From Rubrivivax sp. (lineage in GTDB: Bacteria > Pseudomonadota > Gammaproteobacteria > Burkholderiales > Burkholderiaceae_C), in NCBI GenBank assembly GCA_030681795.1, contig JAUXRG010000067.1, positions 1-64,000 on the forward strand: 64,000 bases of DNA, read 5' to 3'. Under the pieces are notes generated by a model, which was not told where the DNA came from, ran no database searches, and saw only the letters and a program-made list of their open reading frames with translations. A program made the position numbers and the translations under genes. Positions 41,453 to 51,799 of this stretch are shown piece by piece (the first letter of the stretch is position 1; each line of letters opens with the position of its first letter).

Positions 41453-42447
41453 TCGCGTTCCAGTTCCAGGTAGACCCGGCTGGCGTTGCCCGGCATCAGC
41501 TCGGCCGCATTGAGCAGCCGCATGAAGGGGCGTGCATCGAAGGACTTGACCGCTGCGCTGATGTCGGTGCCGTCGTCGACGGCCTTCTTCATGTGCGCAC
41601 GCAGGGCTTGCAGGTAGTCGCGTGTATCGGCCCGAGCCGTGGCCAGATCGGTGACCCGGCCATGGCCGGGGACGAGCTTCTGGGGCTGCAGCCGCTCGAT
41701 CTCGGCGAAGGTGGCCAACCAGGGCAAGGTCCGGCTGACCGGCAGCACGCCCAGCAAGCGGTCGACGTAGACCGCGTCTCCGCTGAACAGCACGCGCTGC
41801 TGCGGCAACCACACCAGCAGTTCGCCGGGCGTGTGCGCGCCGCCGCGGTGCTTGAATTCGAACACCACACCGCCGAGCTCCAGGCGCTCGTCAGGCTGCT
41901 TCAGCCAGCGGTCCGGCAGGGTCGGCACGGTGCCGTCGGCCTTGGCGCCCAGCGCGGCACGCAGGGCTTCGACATGGTCGTTGCCGCGGCTGCGCATGTC
42001 GGCCTCGCCGGCGGTGTGGGCGATGAGCTCCGCGCCTTGCGCCCGGAAGTAGCCGTTGCCCAGCCAGCGGTGGTCCTGACCTCCGGTGTTGACGACCCAG
42101 CGCACCGGCTGCGAAGTCACGCGCCTGACCGCCTCGTGAATCTGGCGGGCGCCCTGCAGCGTGGCGCCGCTGTCGATCAGCACCGCCCCGGCTGGCGTGA
42201 CGACGAGGCCGAGGTTGGCGTTCAGACCCTCGTTGACCGCGGTGCGGCCGCCAAGTTCGCCGACGAAGGCGTACACGCCCTCGGCCACCGGTTCGAAGCG
42301 CACTTCCACGGCGTGGGCGGTGGCGGCGAACAGGCCAGCGGCCAGCAAGGCAACAGGGGCCAGGGCGAGTAGCAGCCGCGCCCGCTGTGCGGCAAGGGAT
42401 GGACGAGACACGTCAGCGTACCTTGAGTTGGAGAGAGCCCGCATCAT
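41449..42447 (-). CDS. MBL-fold metallo-hydrolase-like protein with atypical metal motif (start uncertain, possibly GTG 42411)
   Basis: VTPAGAVLIDSG, VRWVVNTGGQDHRWLGNGYF, HRGGAHTPGELLVWLPQQRVLFSGD, LVPGHGRV. Confidence 0.85.
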   Translation of the reverse strand: MMRALSNSRYADVSRPSLAAQRARLLLALAPVALLAAGLFAATAHAVEVRFEPVAEGVYAFVGELGGRTAVNEGLNANLGLVVTPAGAVLIDSGATLQGARQIHEAVRRVTSQPVRWVVNTGGQDHRWLGNGYFRAQGAELIAHTAGEADMRSRGNDHVEALRAALGAKADGTVPTLPDRWLKQPDERLELGGVVFEFKHRGGAHTPGELLVWLPQQRVLFSGDAVYVDRLLGVLPVSRTLPWLATFAEIERLQPQKLVPGHGRVTDLATARADTRDYLQALRAHMKKAVDDGTDISAAVKSFDARPFMRLLNAAELMPGNASRVYLELERE

Positions 42448-42555
42448 CGGGCCGTCAGCCCGAGCGTGGCACCGCGCGCCACAGAATGGGCATCAACGTA
42501 GCCCGAAGCGCTCAGGCCGGCGGCGGTGGAGCGTTGCATGTCATGGTCGATGTTC

Positions 42556-43329
42556 TCACTTGCAGTTGTTGTGGAGCTTCCACTTGTCTTCGTGGCCCAT
42601 GGCCTTGGCGAAGTCGGGCACCTTGCAGCGTTCGGCCTCGGTCGGGTCGATGGGGGCTCGTGCGGTTGCGGCAGTCATCGCGGTGGGTGCCGCCGCAGCG
42701 GGAGCCACGGCCTTGGCATACGGATCATTGGCGACCACGTGGGATGTCCAGGCTGCGATGACCCCGACGAAGGCCAGCACCACCGCAGCATGACCCCAGT
42801 TGCCACCGGCGCTGCGCGCCGGTTCGACCTCGCACACACCGCCCGGGCACAGTTGCGCCTTGTCCTTGTTGAACCCGTTGTAGACCTTGCAGCCGATGCA
42901 GATGCCGAAGGCCGTCTCGAAGAACAGCAGCACCAGGCAGGCGCCGCAGACCAGCAGGTTGATCGGGCCGATGACCTGCTTGATGACCAGCAGGTAGAGC
43001 ATCACCAGCGCCAGCACGAAGCCGATGGCCCAGGCAAAACGCTTCTGCGGCGCGCCGACGTATTCAGGTTGCTGCTTGCGCACCATCCACTGGCCCAGGA
43101 TCATGCTCGGCGCGAAGCGCGGGTTGACGAAGATGCGCAGCGCGAAGTCGATCAGGAAGGCGACCACGAAGACCCGCGTGGGCTGGAAGTTGCCCACCAG
43201 CCAGGCGTTCATGAACGACGCCATGGCGAAGAAGAAAACGATACCGGCGGCGGCGCGCACGGCGCGTTCGTTGAGCACGGGCACGGCATAGCCGTCGATG
43301 CGCTCTCCGAAGGAAAAAACGGTTGACAT
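42556..43329 (-). CDS. DUF4395-like integral membrane protein
   Basis: FGERIDGYAVPVLNERAVRAAAGIVFFFAMASFMNAWLVG..., multiple TM segments; GICIGCKVY motif. Confidence 0.75.
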   Translation of the reverse strand: MSTVFSFGERIDGYAVPVLNERAVRAAAGIVFFFAMASFMNAWLVGNFQPTRVFVVAFLIDFALRIFVNPRFAPSMILGQWMVRKQQPEYVGAPQKRFAWAIGFVLALVMLYLLVIKQVIGPINLLVCGACLVLLFFETAFGICIGCKVYNGFNKDKAQLCPGGVCEVEPARSAGGNWGHAAVVLAFVGVIAAWTSHVVANDPYAKAVAPAAAAPTAMTAATARAPIDPTEAERCKVPDFAKAMGHEDKWKLHNNCK

Positions 43330-43500
43330 GGTGTGCAGGCCCGAAGCTTGTGATGCGATGGGCGCATTGAAACTGCAACGCCCGGCGCGTGCATGGCGGA
43401 CCTGCCCCGATTTGCATCGCCAGCTTGCACCCTGCGACCATGCAACACTGCGATACAAAACTCCACGCAACCCGGCACGACGCCCGGCGACGCTCGCTCC

Positions 43501-44232
43501 ATGGACACGAAAGACAGCATCCTCATCGTCGATGACGACCCCGAGATCCGCCAGTTGCTGGTGGACTACCTGGCCCGCAACGGCTTTGACGCGGTGCCTG
43601 CCGCCAGCGGCCGCCAGATGTGGCAGGTGCTGGACAAGCACGCCATCGACCTGGTGGTGCTGGACCTGATGCTGCCCGACACCGACGGCCTGGTGCTGTG
43701 CCGCGACCTGCGCGCCAAGTCGAATCTGCCGGTGCTGATGCTCACGGCACGCGGCGAAGAGACCGACCGCATCCTGGGCATCGAGATGGGCGCCGACGAC
43801 TACCTCGTCAAGCCTTTCAGCCCGCGCGAGCTGCTGGCGCGCATCAAGGGCATCCTGCGGCGCACGCGCTCGCTGCCGCCCAACCTCAAGCCCGACACCC
43901 AACGCTGCCTGGCCTTCGCCGGGTGGAAGCTCGACACCGCCACGCGCGTGCTGACCGGACCCGACGGCGTGGCGACGCCGCTGTCGGGGGCCGAATACCG
44001 GCTGCTGCGCATCCTGCTCGACCACCCGAACCGCGTGCTCAACCGGGATCAACTGGTCGAGCTGATCCACGGCCGCGAGGCCGAGCCCTACGACCGCGCC
44101 ATCGATGTGCAGGTGAGTCGCTTGCGTCAGCGCCTGCAGGACGCGGGGCGCGAGTCGGGGTTGATCAAGACGGTGCGCGGCGAAGGCTACGTGCTGGCCG
44201 CGGCGGTGCAGGGGATGCCGTCATGCGATTGA
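43501..44232 (+). CDS. OmpR-family response regulator
   Basis: DSILIVDDDPEIRQLLVDYLARNGF...LVVLDLMLPDTDGL...MLTARGEETDRILGIEMGADDYLVKPFSPRELLARI; winged-helix SGAEYRLLRILLDHPNRVLNRDQLV. Confidence 0.96.
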   Translation: MDTKDSILIVDDDPEIRQLLVDYLARNGFDAVPAASGRQMWQVLDKHAIDLVVLDLMLPDTDGLVLCRDLRAKSNLPVLMLTARGEETDRILGIEMGADDYLVKPFSPRELLARIKGILRRTRSLPPNLKPDTQRCLAFAGWKLDTATRVLTGPDGVATPLSGAEYRLLRILLDHPNRVLNRDQLVELIHGREAEPYDRAIDVQVSRLRQRLQDAGRESGLIKTVRGEGYVLAAAVQGMPSCD

Positions 44233-45278
44233 AGTGGGCCAAGCTGCTGCCACGCTCGCTGTCCGGGCGCATGACGCTGATCCTGGTGCTCGGCCTGCTG
44301 GCGGCGCAGGTAGCGAGCCTGCTGCTCCACCTGCAGGACCGCGCGGCCATGATGGCCGCCGGGCACCTGCCGCCGGGCATGCCGGCGCTCGACGCGCTGC
44401 CGCTGCGCTTCATCTGGCATGTGTCCTTGACGCTGGTCGCGGTCATCGTGGTGTCGCTGGTGGCCGTGCGCTGGGTGACCAAGCCGCTACAGCAGATGGC
44501 GTCGGCGGCGACGGCCTTTGCCCACGATCTGGATGCCGCGCCCTTGAAAGAGGCCGGACCGACCGAGGTGCGCCGCGCGGCCGAGGCCTTCAACTTCATG
44601 CAGACGCGGCTGCGGCGCTTGGTGGTCGAGCGCGGTCGCGCGCTGGCCGCCGTCTCGCACGACCTGCGCACGCCGCTCACGCGCATGCGCCTGCGTGCCG
44701 AGCTGGTCGACGACCCCGTGCTGCAGGACAAACTGAACGCCGACATCGACGCCATGCAGGGCATGGTCAACAGCGTGCTGGCCTACCTGCGCGGGCTGGA
44801 GGATGCTGAACGCATACAGCCGATCAACATGGAGGCGCTGCTGTCGAGCGTCGTCGAAGACGAGCAGGCCCTCGGGCGGCAGGTCAGGCTCACGGAGTCA
44901 GCGCCGGGGCAGGCTGCACCTGTGCCCTACGCCGGCAAGCTGTCGGTCCTGAGTCGCGCCATCACCAACCTGATCGATAACGCGGTGGCACATGGGCAGA
45001 CTGTCTCGGTGCACTTCGAGGATGCGGCGCACGAACTGCGCGTGGTGATAGACGACGACGGCCCCGGCATCCCGGAGGCGGACCTGACCCGGGTCACCGA
45101 GCCCTTCGTCCGTCTGGACGCATCGCGCAATCTGGACACCGGCGGCGTGGGCCTGGGCCTGGCCATCGTGCGCGACGCTGCGGCTTACCACGCCGGGCAT
45201 CTGACCTTGGAGAACCGCCAGGGCGGCGGATTGCGAGCGATCCTGGTGCTCCCGAGGAATCGATCCATCACGGCCTGA
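44223..45278 (+). CDS. Sensor histidine kinase (EnvZ-like, HAMP)
   Basis: HAMP region, AAVSHDLRTPLTRMRLRAELV, DDGPGIPEADLTRVTEPFVRLDASRNLDTGGVGLGLAIVRD. Confidence 0.95.
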   Translation: MRLKWAKLLPRSLSGRMTLILVLGLLAAQVASLLLHLQDRAAMMAAGHLPPGMPALDALPLRFIWHVSLTLVAVIVVSLVAVRWVTKPLQQMASAATAFAHDLDAAPLKEAGPTEVRRAAEAFNFMQTRLRRLVVERGRALAAVSHDLRTPLTRMRLRAELVDDPVLQDKLNADIDAMQGMVNSVLAYLRGLEDAERIQPINMEALLSSVVEDEQALGRQVRLTESAPGQAAPVPYAGKLSVLSRAITNLIDNAVAHGQTVSVHFEDAAHELRVVIDDDGPGIPEADLTRVTEPFVRLDASRNLDTGGVGLGLAIVRDAAAYHAGHLTLENRQGGGLRAILVLPRNRSITA

Positions 45279-45356
45279 CTTCGATCGAGCACCGACGAAA
45301 TCGGGCTGGCCATCGCGTGGCCCGTGCGCGGCACTCCAGCGGCGACAATCCGCCCC

Positions 45357-47450
45357 ATGTACGCATTGTTCGACGACGCCGGCAAATTCCACGCCGGCCG
45401 TGTGATGTCCGAGGCCGAGGCCTCGGTGCAGGTGGAGCTCGATTCGGGCAAGCGCGTCAAGGTCAAGTCGGCCAACGTGATGTTGCGCTTCGACAAGCCC
45501 GCCCCCGCGGAGCTGATGGCGCAGGCGCAGGCGCTGGCTGAAGGGATCGACCTCGACCTGGCCTGGGAATTCGCCCCGCACGGCGATTTCGGTTTTGCCG
45601 AACTGGCGCGCGAGTATTTCGAAGCCCCTTTCGGGCCCGAGAAACAGGCCGCGGCGCTGCTGTGCCTGTTCGACGCACCGCACTACTTCCGCCGCCTGGG
45701 CAAGGGCGTGTTTCGCAAGGCGCCGGAAGAGATCGTCAAGGCGGCGCTGCTGGGCATCGCGCGCAAGAAGCAAGTGGCCGAGCAGATCGAGGCCTGGGCC
45801 GAAGAACTCGCACGGGGTCGTTGTCCGGCGCCCGTGCGCGAGCAGCTCTACCGCATCCTCTTCCGGCCCGACAAGAACGCGCCGGAATACAAGGCCGTGG
45901 TCGAAGCCACGAAGCGCGCGCAGCGCGCCCCGCTGGACCTGCTGACCGCGGCCGGCGCGATCGAGAGCCCCTACCAGTTCCACTGGCAGCGCTTCCTCTT
46001 CGAGCAGTTCCCGAAGGGCTACAAGTTCGGCCCGGCCGCCCCCGCACTCGCCGCGCCGCCCATCCTGGAAGCCTTGCCCACGGCGGCGGTGCAGGCGTTC
46101 TCCATCGACGACTCGGCCACCACCGAGATCGACGACGCGCTCTCGGTGCAGGGCCTGGGCACGGGCACCGTGGTCCTGGGCATCCACATCGCGGCGCCGG
46201 GGCTGGCCATCGCGCCCGACTCGGCGCTGGACAAGGTGGCGCGCGAGCGGCTTTCCACGGTGTATATGCCGGGCTGGAAGATCACCATGCTGCCCGACGA
46301 AGTGGTGAGCGCCTACACGCTGGCCGAAGGCCGCGACTGCCCGGCGGTGAGCCTGTACGTGACGCTGGACGAGGCCTCGCTGGAGTTGCGCGGCAGCGAG
46401 ACGCGCCTGGAACGCGTGCCCATCGCTGCCAACCTGCGCCATGACCAGCTCGACGGCGTCGTCACCGAAGCCGCGCTGACGGGCGCGGCACCGGCCGACT
46501 TCCCCTTCGCCAGCGAACTGGCCTTCGCCTGGCGCCTGGCGCGCGAGCTCAAGCTGCGGCGCGAGGCCGTGCGCGGCAAGCCCGAGACCTTCAACCGGCC
46601 GGACTACAACTTCCGCCTCGAGGGCCACCCGGTGGCGCCCACGGGCGACCCGGCGGCCAAGCTCGCGGGCGAGCCCACCGGCGTGGAGCGCGTGCAGATC
46701 AGCACCCGCCAGCGCGGCGCGCCGCTGGACCTCATCGTCGCCGAGGCCATGATCCTGGCCAACAGCACCTGGGGCGGCTGGCTGGCCGAGCTCGGCGTGC
46801 CCGGCATCTACCGCAGCCAGGCGAGCCTGGCGCCGGGCATCAAGGTGCGCATGGGCACCAAGCCCGCGCCGCACGCCGGCATGGGCGTGCCGCAGTACGC
46901 GTGGTCCACCTCGCCGCTGCGGCGCTATGTGGACCTGGCCAACCAGTGGCAGATCATCGCCTGCGCCCGCCACGGCCGCACCGCCGCACTGGCCGCGCCC
47001 TTCCGGCCCAAGGACGCCGCGCTGTTCTCGGTGATCTCGGGTTTCGATGCCGCGTACAGCGCTTACAACGCCTTCCAGCAAGGCATCGAGCGTTTCTGGG
47101 CACTGCGCTACGTGGAACAGAACGCCCTGGTCGAGCTCGACGCCGCGGTCATGAAGGACGGCCTGGTGCGCGCCGAGGCCTTGCCGCTGGTCTTTCGCCT
47201 GCCCGGCACCGAGAGCCTGCCGCGCGGCAGCCGCGTGCGCGCCCGCGTCACCGGCATCGACCTGCTCACCTTGGACCTGCACGCCACGCTGGCGGCGCGG
47301 CTGGACGTGCCGGCCGTGGCCGTGGAAGACGACAGCGGCGAAGAAGACACCGAGCCCGCCGGCGTGCTGGAGCTCGCCATCGAGCTCGATGACGCAGCCG
47401 CCCCCGCCCCACCCTCGGCCGACGCGGCCGAGGACACCGCCGCCGCCTGA
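45357..47450 (+). CDS. RNB-domain ribonuclease (RNase II-like)
   Basis: FSIDDSATTEIDDALSVQGLG (RNB catalytic), AGMGVPQYAWSTSPLRRYVDLANQWQI. Confidence 0.92.
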   Translation: MYALFDDAGKFHAGRVMSEAEASVQVELDSGKRVKVKSANVMLRFDKPAPAELMAQAQALAEGIDLDLAWEFAPHGDFGFAELAREYFEAPFGPEKQAAALLCLFDAPHYFRRLGKGVFRKAPEEIVKAALLGIARKKQVAEQIEAWAEELARGRCPAPVREQLYRILFRPDKNAPEYKAVVEATKRAQRAPLDLLTAAGAIESPYQFHWQRFLFEQFPKGYKFGPAAPALAAPPILEALPTAAVQAFSIDDSATTEIDDALSVQGLGTGTVVLGIHIAAPGLAIAPDSALDKVARERLSTVYMPGWKITMLPDEVVSAYTLAEGRDCPAVSLYVTLDEASLELRGSETRLERVPIAANLRHDQLDGVVTEAALTGAAPADFPFASELAFAWRLARELKLRREAVRGKPETFNRPDYNFRLEGHPVAPTGDPAAKLAGEPTGVERVQISTRQRGAPLDLIVAEAMILANSTWGGWLAELGVPGIYRSQASLAPGIKVRMGTKPAPHAGMGVPQYAWSTSPLRRYVDLANQWQIIACARHGRTAALAAPFRPKDAALFSVISGFDAAYSAYNAFQQGIERFWALRYVEQNALVELDAAVMKDGLVRAEALPLVFRLPGTESLPRGSRVRARVTGIDLLTLDLHATLAARLDVPAVAVEDDSGEEDTEPAGVLELAIELDDAAAPAPPSADAAEDTAAA

Positions 47451-47459
47451 GCCCGGCCG

Positions 47460-48314
47460 ATGAACTGGCGCGACCTGTCCACGCTGCAATGGGCGCTGGT
47501 GGCCTCGGCCACGCTCCATGGCGGGCTGCTGACCGTGCGTTTTGTCGACCCCGAAGCGCTGAACCGCGTCTTTCGCGACATGCCGCTGGAGGTGATCCTC
47601 GTCAACGCCCGTTCCAACGAGGCGCCCGTGCAGGCCCAGGCCATTGCGCAGGCCCATCTGGCCGGCGGCGGCGAGGCCGCGAAGGGCCGCGCCACTTCGC
47701 CGCTGCCCATGGCGCCGACCATGCAGATCGGCGACGCGGCTGAGGACGCCCACCGCCGCATCGACCAGTTGCAGCAGGAACAGCAGCAGCTGCTGGCGCA
47801 GATCCGGCGCGAGGTCGCGGCCCTGCCACCGCCCGACCCGCGGCGCGAGGGCGGTACGCCACGCGAGAGCGACGCGCAAGACCGCCGCCGGCAGCTCCTG
47901 CGCCTGCTCGCCGAAATCGAGAAACGCGTCAACGACGAGAACGCGCGCCCCAAGAAGCGCTATATCAGCCCGGCCACGCGGGAAGAGGTGTACGCGCTGT
48001 ACTACGACGCCCTGCGCCGCCGCGTGGAAGAGCGGGGCACGCGCGACTTCCCCGAATTCAACGGCAGGAAGCTCTATGGCGAGCTGACGATGAACGTCAC
48101 CGTCGACGCCGCCGGCCGCGTCGTGGAAGCCGAGATCATTCGCCCCTCCAAATCGCGCCGGCTGGACCAGCAGGCGGTGGCCATCGTGCGTGCCGCCGCA
48201 CCCTTCGGCGCCTTCAGCGCGGCCATGCTGGCGGGAGCCGAGCAGATCGTCGTCACCTCGCGCTTTCGCTTCACGCGCGAAGACGGCCTGGAAACTTCAT
48301 TGAGCGCTCGATGA
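47460..48314 (+). CDS. TonB family energy transducer
   Basis: Single N-terminal TM, C-terminal TonB domain: [45 protein letters not shown]. Confidence 0.85.
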   Translation: MNWRDLSTLQWALVASATLHGGLLTVRFVDPEALNRVFRDMPLEVILVNARSNEAPVQAQAIAQAHLAGGGEAAKGRATSPLPMAPTMQIGDAAEDAHRRIDQLQQEQQQLLAQIRREVAALPPPDPRREGGTPRESDAQDRRRQLLRLLAEIEKRVNDENARPKKRYISPATREEVYALYYDALRRRVEERGTRDFPEFNGRKLYGELTMNVTVDAAGRVVEAEIIRPSKSRRLDQQAVAIVRAAAPFGAFSAAMLAGAEQIVVTSRFRFTREDGLETSLSAR

Positions 48315-49150
48315 CCAATCGCTACGCCGTGCTGGGCAACCCGGTCGCGCACAGCCGCAGCCCTTTCATCCATGCCGAGTTCGCGCGGCAGACCGGCGAG
48401 AGCGTGGCCTACGCGCGCGTGCTGTGCCCGCTGGAGGGCTTCGCGGATTGCGCGCACGCGTTCGCGGCCGCCGGTGGGCGCGGCTGCAACGTGACCGTGC
48501 CGTTCAAGTTCGAGGCCCGGCAACTCGCCGCGCGCTGCAGCCCGCGCGCCGCGCTGGCCGGTGCGGCCAATCTGCTGCGTTTCGACCCCGAGGGCTGGTT
48601 CGCCGATAACACCGACGGCATCGGCCTGGTGCGCGACATCGAAGCAGGGGCCCGGGTGCCTCTGGTGGGCCGTCGCGTGCTGCTGGTGGGCGCCGGCGGC
48701 GCCGCGGCCGGCGTGCTCGGGCCGCTGCTGGCCGCGCGGCCCGCCGCGGTGGTGGTGGCCAATCGCACGGTGGCCAAGGCGCAGCAGCTCGTGGCCTCGC
48801 ATGCCGCGTGGGCCCGGGAGCATGGCGCCGAGCTCGCCGCGGCGGGGCTGGGCGCCCCCGGCGAGCGCTTCGATGTCGTGCTCAACGCCAGCGCCAGCAG
48901 CCTGCAAGGCGCGGCCTCGCCGGTGCCGGCCTCGGTGCTCGGGCCCGGCACGTTGGCCGTCGACCTGATGTACGGCCCGGCGGCCGAACCCTTCCTGGCC
49001 TGGGCGCGCGCCGCCGGCGCCGTGCCGCGCGACGGCCTGGGCATGTTGGTGGAACAGGCGGCCGAGGCCTTTTTCGTCTGGCGCGGCGTGCGCCCGCAGC
49101 CCGCACCGGTGCTGCGGGCGCTGCGCGCCCAGCTGGCCGCGGGCGCATGA
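48311..49150 (+). CDS. aroE: Shikimate dehydrogenase
   Basis: [47 protein letters not shown]. Confidence 0.97.
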   Translation: MTNRYAVLGNPVAHSRSPFIHAEFARQTGESVAYARVLCPLEGFADCAHAFAAAGGRGCNVTVPFKFEARQLAARCSPRAALAGAANLLRFDPEGWFADNTDGIGLVRDIEAGARVPLVGRRVLLVGAGGAAAGVLGPLLAARPAAVVVANRTVAKAQQLVASHAAWAREHGAELAAAGLGAPGERFDVVLNASASSLQGAASPVPASVLGPGTLAVDLMYGPAAEPFLAWARAAGAVPRDGLGMLVEQAAEAFFVWRGVRPQPAPVLRALRAQLAAGA

Positions 49151-49908
49151 AGGCCACCGCTGCCCTGCGCGGCCATGCGCTGCGCCTGCTGGCCCTGCTG
49201 CTGCTGTGCGCGGTGGCCCTGCAAGTCGTGTTTGCGCTGCGCATCGCGCTGATGGCGGCGGTTGACCCACAGTCCACCACCTTCCAGCGCAGCGAGGCCT
49301 GGCGGCTGCTGGTGGAGAAACACCAGCTCGACTGGAGCCAGCGCTGGGTGGACATGGCCCGCATCTCGCCGAACCTGCAGCGTGCCGTGATCGCCAGCGA
49401 GGACGCCAGCTTTGCCGAGCACGCGGGCGTGGATTGGGACGCCATCGAAGGCGCCTGGCAGAAGAACCTGCGCGCCGAGCAGCGGGCGGAAAAGCGCGCC
49501 GAGCGCCCGCGTGACACCGGGCGCGTCCCCATGGCCAAGGTGATCGGTGGCTCCACCATCACGCAGCAGCTGGCCAAGAACCTCTTCCTCTCCGGCGAAC
49601 GAACCGTGCTGCGCAAGGGCCAGGAGCTGGTGCTGACGCTGCTGCTCGAGACCACGCTATCCAAGCGCCGCATCCTGGAGATTTACCTGAACAACGTGGA
49701 GTGGGGCGAAGGCCTCTTCGGTGCGCAGGCCGCGGCACGCCACTATTTCCAGGCCGACGCGGCCAGGCTGGGCGCCGAGCAGGCCGCCCGGCTGGCGGTG
49801 ATGCTGCCGGCGCCCAAGCGTTTCGAGAAGCGACCGTCCTCGCCCTACGTGGTGGGCCGGGCCGCGACCATCGTCGCGCGCATGGGATCGGTGGAGTTGC
49901 CGAAATGA
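49147..49908 (+). CDS. mtgA: Monofunctional biosynthetic peptidoglycan transglycosylase
   Basis: [77 protein letters not shown]. Confidence 0.97.
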   Translation: MKATAALRGHALRLLALLLLCAVALQVVFALRIALMAAVDPQSTTFQRSEAWRLLVEKHQLDWSQRWVDMARISPNLQRAVIASEDASFAEHAGVDWDAIEGAWQKNLRAEQRAEKRAERPRDTGRVPMAKVIGGSTITQQLAKNLFLSGERTVLRKGQELVLTLLLETTLSKRRILEIYLNNVEWGEGLFGAQAAARHYFQADAARLGAEQAARLAVMLPAPKRFEKRPSSPYVVGRAATIVARMGSVELPK

Positions 49909-50504
49909 GCCGCAGCGAAGAGATCGCCGCCATCGCCGCGCGCCTGGTGGTCGAGGAGGGCATGGAATACGCCGCGGCCAAGCGCAAGGCGGTCAAGTCG
50001 ACGGGCGAGTCGGGGCGGCGCATCGAACTGCCGAGCAACGAAGAGGTGGAAGACGCGGTTCGCGAGCACATCACGCTCTTCTGCGCCGACACGCAACCCG
50101 GCGAGTTGCAGGCGCTGCGCGAGGTGGCGGCGCTGTGGATGCAGCGCCTGGCGGAGTTTCGGCCGCACCTGTCGGGCGCTGCCTGGCGCGGCACGGCCAC
50201 GCGCTGGTCGGCCGTGCACCTGGACTTGTACTGCGACGACCCCAAGGCCGTCGAGATCATGCTCATCAATGCCGGCGTGAACTACGACGCGGGCGCGCTG
50301 GCCCGCCCGGGCCGCGGCGGCGGCGAGCCGCTGAACGTGCTGACCCTGGCTTCACCCAGCCAGGCGCTGGGCGAGCCGGTGACGGTGCACCTGCTGCTGC
50401 ACGACCGCGACGACCAGCGCGGCGCGCTCAAGCCCGATACGCGCGGCCGCAGCTGGCGCGGCGATCTGGCGGCGCTGCAGCGTCTGATGGAGACCCCCGC
50501 ATGA
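49905..50504 (+). CDS. Conserved hypothetical protein (nucleotidyltransferase-like family of unclear function, between mtgA and tlpA)
   Basis: Intact ORF, ATGA overlap with mtgA stop: [31 protein letters not shown]...HLDLYCDDPKAVEIMLINAGVNYD. Confidence 0.75.
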   Translation: MSRSEEIAAIAARLVVEEGMEYAAAKRKAVKSTGESGRRIELPSNEEVEDAVREHITLFCADTQPGELQALREVAALWMQRLAEFRPHLSGAAWRGTATRWSAVHLDLYCDDPKAVEIMLINAGVNYDAGALARPGRGGGEPLNVLTLASPSQALGEPVTVHLLLHDRDDQRGALKPDTRGRSWRGDLAALQRLMETPA

Positions 50505-51034
50505 ACCGCCGTGAATTGAATCTTCTGCTGGTCGGCGCCGGCGCCGTGGCCGCGGGCGCCGGGTTGGGCTGGCAGCTCTGGCGCGGCTCGTCGGGCTTGC
50601 CAGCGGGCACCGAAGAGGGTCAAGCCAGCCTCTGGCAGGCCCGCTTCACGCAGCCCGACGGCGGGGTCCTGGAGATGGCCGCCTTGCGCGGCGTGCCGCT
50701 GGTGCTGAACTTCTGGGCCACCTGGTGCCCACCCTGCGTGCGCGAAATGCCGGAGCTCGATCGCTTCGCGCGGCAGTTCGCTGCCCAAGGTGTGCGGGTG
50801 GTCGGCCTGGCTGTCGACAGCCCCGCCGCCGTCCGCGAGTTCCTGGCGCGCTCGCCCGTGAGCTATACCATCGGCTTGGCCGGTTTCGCCGGCACCGACC
50901 TCAGCCGCAAGCTGGGCAACGAGAGCGGCGCCCTGCCCTTCACCGTGGTGCTCGACCGCGGCGGGCGCGTGGTGCAGCGCAGGTTGGGTGAAACCAGCTT
51001 CGAGCAGCTCTCGCGCTGGGTTGCGCCACTCTGA
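50501..51034 (+). CDS. TlpA-like thiol:disulfide oxidoreductase
   Basis: PLVLNFWATWCPPCVREMPELDRFARQF (WCPPC). Confidence 0.95.
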   Translation: MNRRELNLLLVGAGAVAAGAGLGWQLWRGSSGLPAGTEEGQASLWQARFTQPDGGVLEMAALRGVPLVLNFWATWCPPCVREMPELDRFARQFAAQGVRVVGLAVDSPAAVREFLARSPVSYTIGLAGFAGTDLSRKLGNESGALPFTVVLDRGGRVVQRRLGETSFEQLSRWVAPL

Positions 51035-51330
51035 CCGGGCATGTCCGCCTGAAATCGTAGCGGTCAGGCGTTTTCCTCTTGAATTGAGGCCAGATTCGTT
51101 TATCAGACTGCAAAACGCGTAAAGTCCACCTCCGCAAATCCGTTACTGCTTGCATTCGTTTGCATGACCGCCATGAACGGAGCGAAGCGGACTCCACCTG
51201 GTCTGCACCGGCCCAGCCGCTTCAATCAGGCTGAATTGATGCAGATCGAGGCAAAGTTCGTTCAGATCAACACCGATACCAGCGCTCAGGCCGAGGCCTG
51301 GAAGCATCACCCCTGGAGGGCACTGCCACC

Positions 51331-51789
51331 ATGGACCTACGAAAACTCAAGACGCTGATCGACCTCGTCTCCGAATCCAATATCTCCGAGCTGGAGATCA
51401 CCGAAGCCGAAGGCAAGGTTCGCATCGTGAAGGCCGGTGCGCCCGCCGTGGCTGCTCATGCGCCTTCGCCGGTGGTCTCGGCAGCCGTCGCGGAGTCGGC
51501 GCGCATGGCCGAAGCCACCGCGGCCGCCGCAGCCAGCGAGGCCGCCGGGCCCGTCTGCAGGATCATCAAATCCCCGATGGTGGGCACTTTCTATCGCGCT
51601 TCCGGCCCGTCGGCCAAGCCGTTCGTCGAACTCGGCGATGCCGTCAAGGAAGGCCAGCCGGTGTGCATCATCGAGGCCATGAAGATCATGAACGAGATCG
51701 AGGCCGACTGCGACGGCAAGGTGATCCGCATCCTGTGCGAGAACGGTCAGGCGGTCGAATTCGGGCAACCGCTGTTCAGCGTCGAGTAG
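51331..51789 (+). CDS. accB: Biotin carboxyl carrier protein of acetyl-CoA carboxylase
   Basis: [32 protein letters not shown]...[20 protein letters not shown]. Confidence 0.98.
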   Translation: MDLRKLKTLIDLVSESNISELEITEAEGKVRIVKAGAPAVAAHAPSPVVSAAVAESARMAEATAAAAASEAAGPVCRIIKSPMVGTFYRASGPSAKPFVELGDAVKEGQPVCIIEAMKIMNEIEADCDGKVIRILCENGQAVEFGQPLFSVE

Positions 51790-51799
51790 GCGCCGCGCC

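Noticed and set aside
44898-47879. 993-aa minus-strand ORF
   Set aside because: Antisense to the histidine kinase, RNB nuclease and tonB genes; no recognisable motifs.
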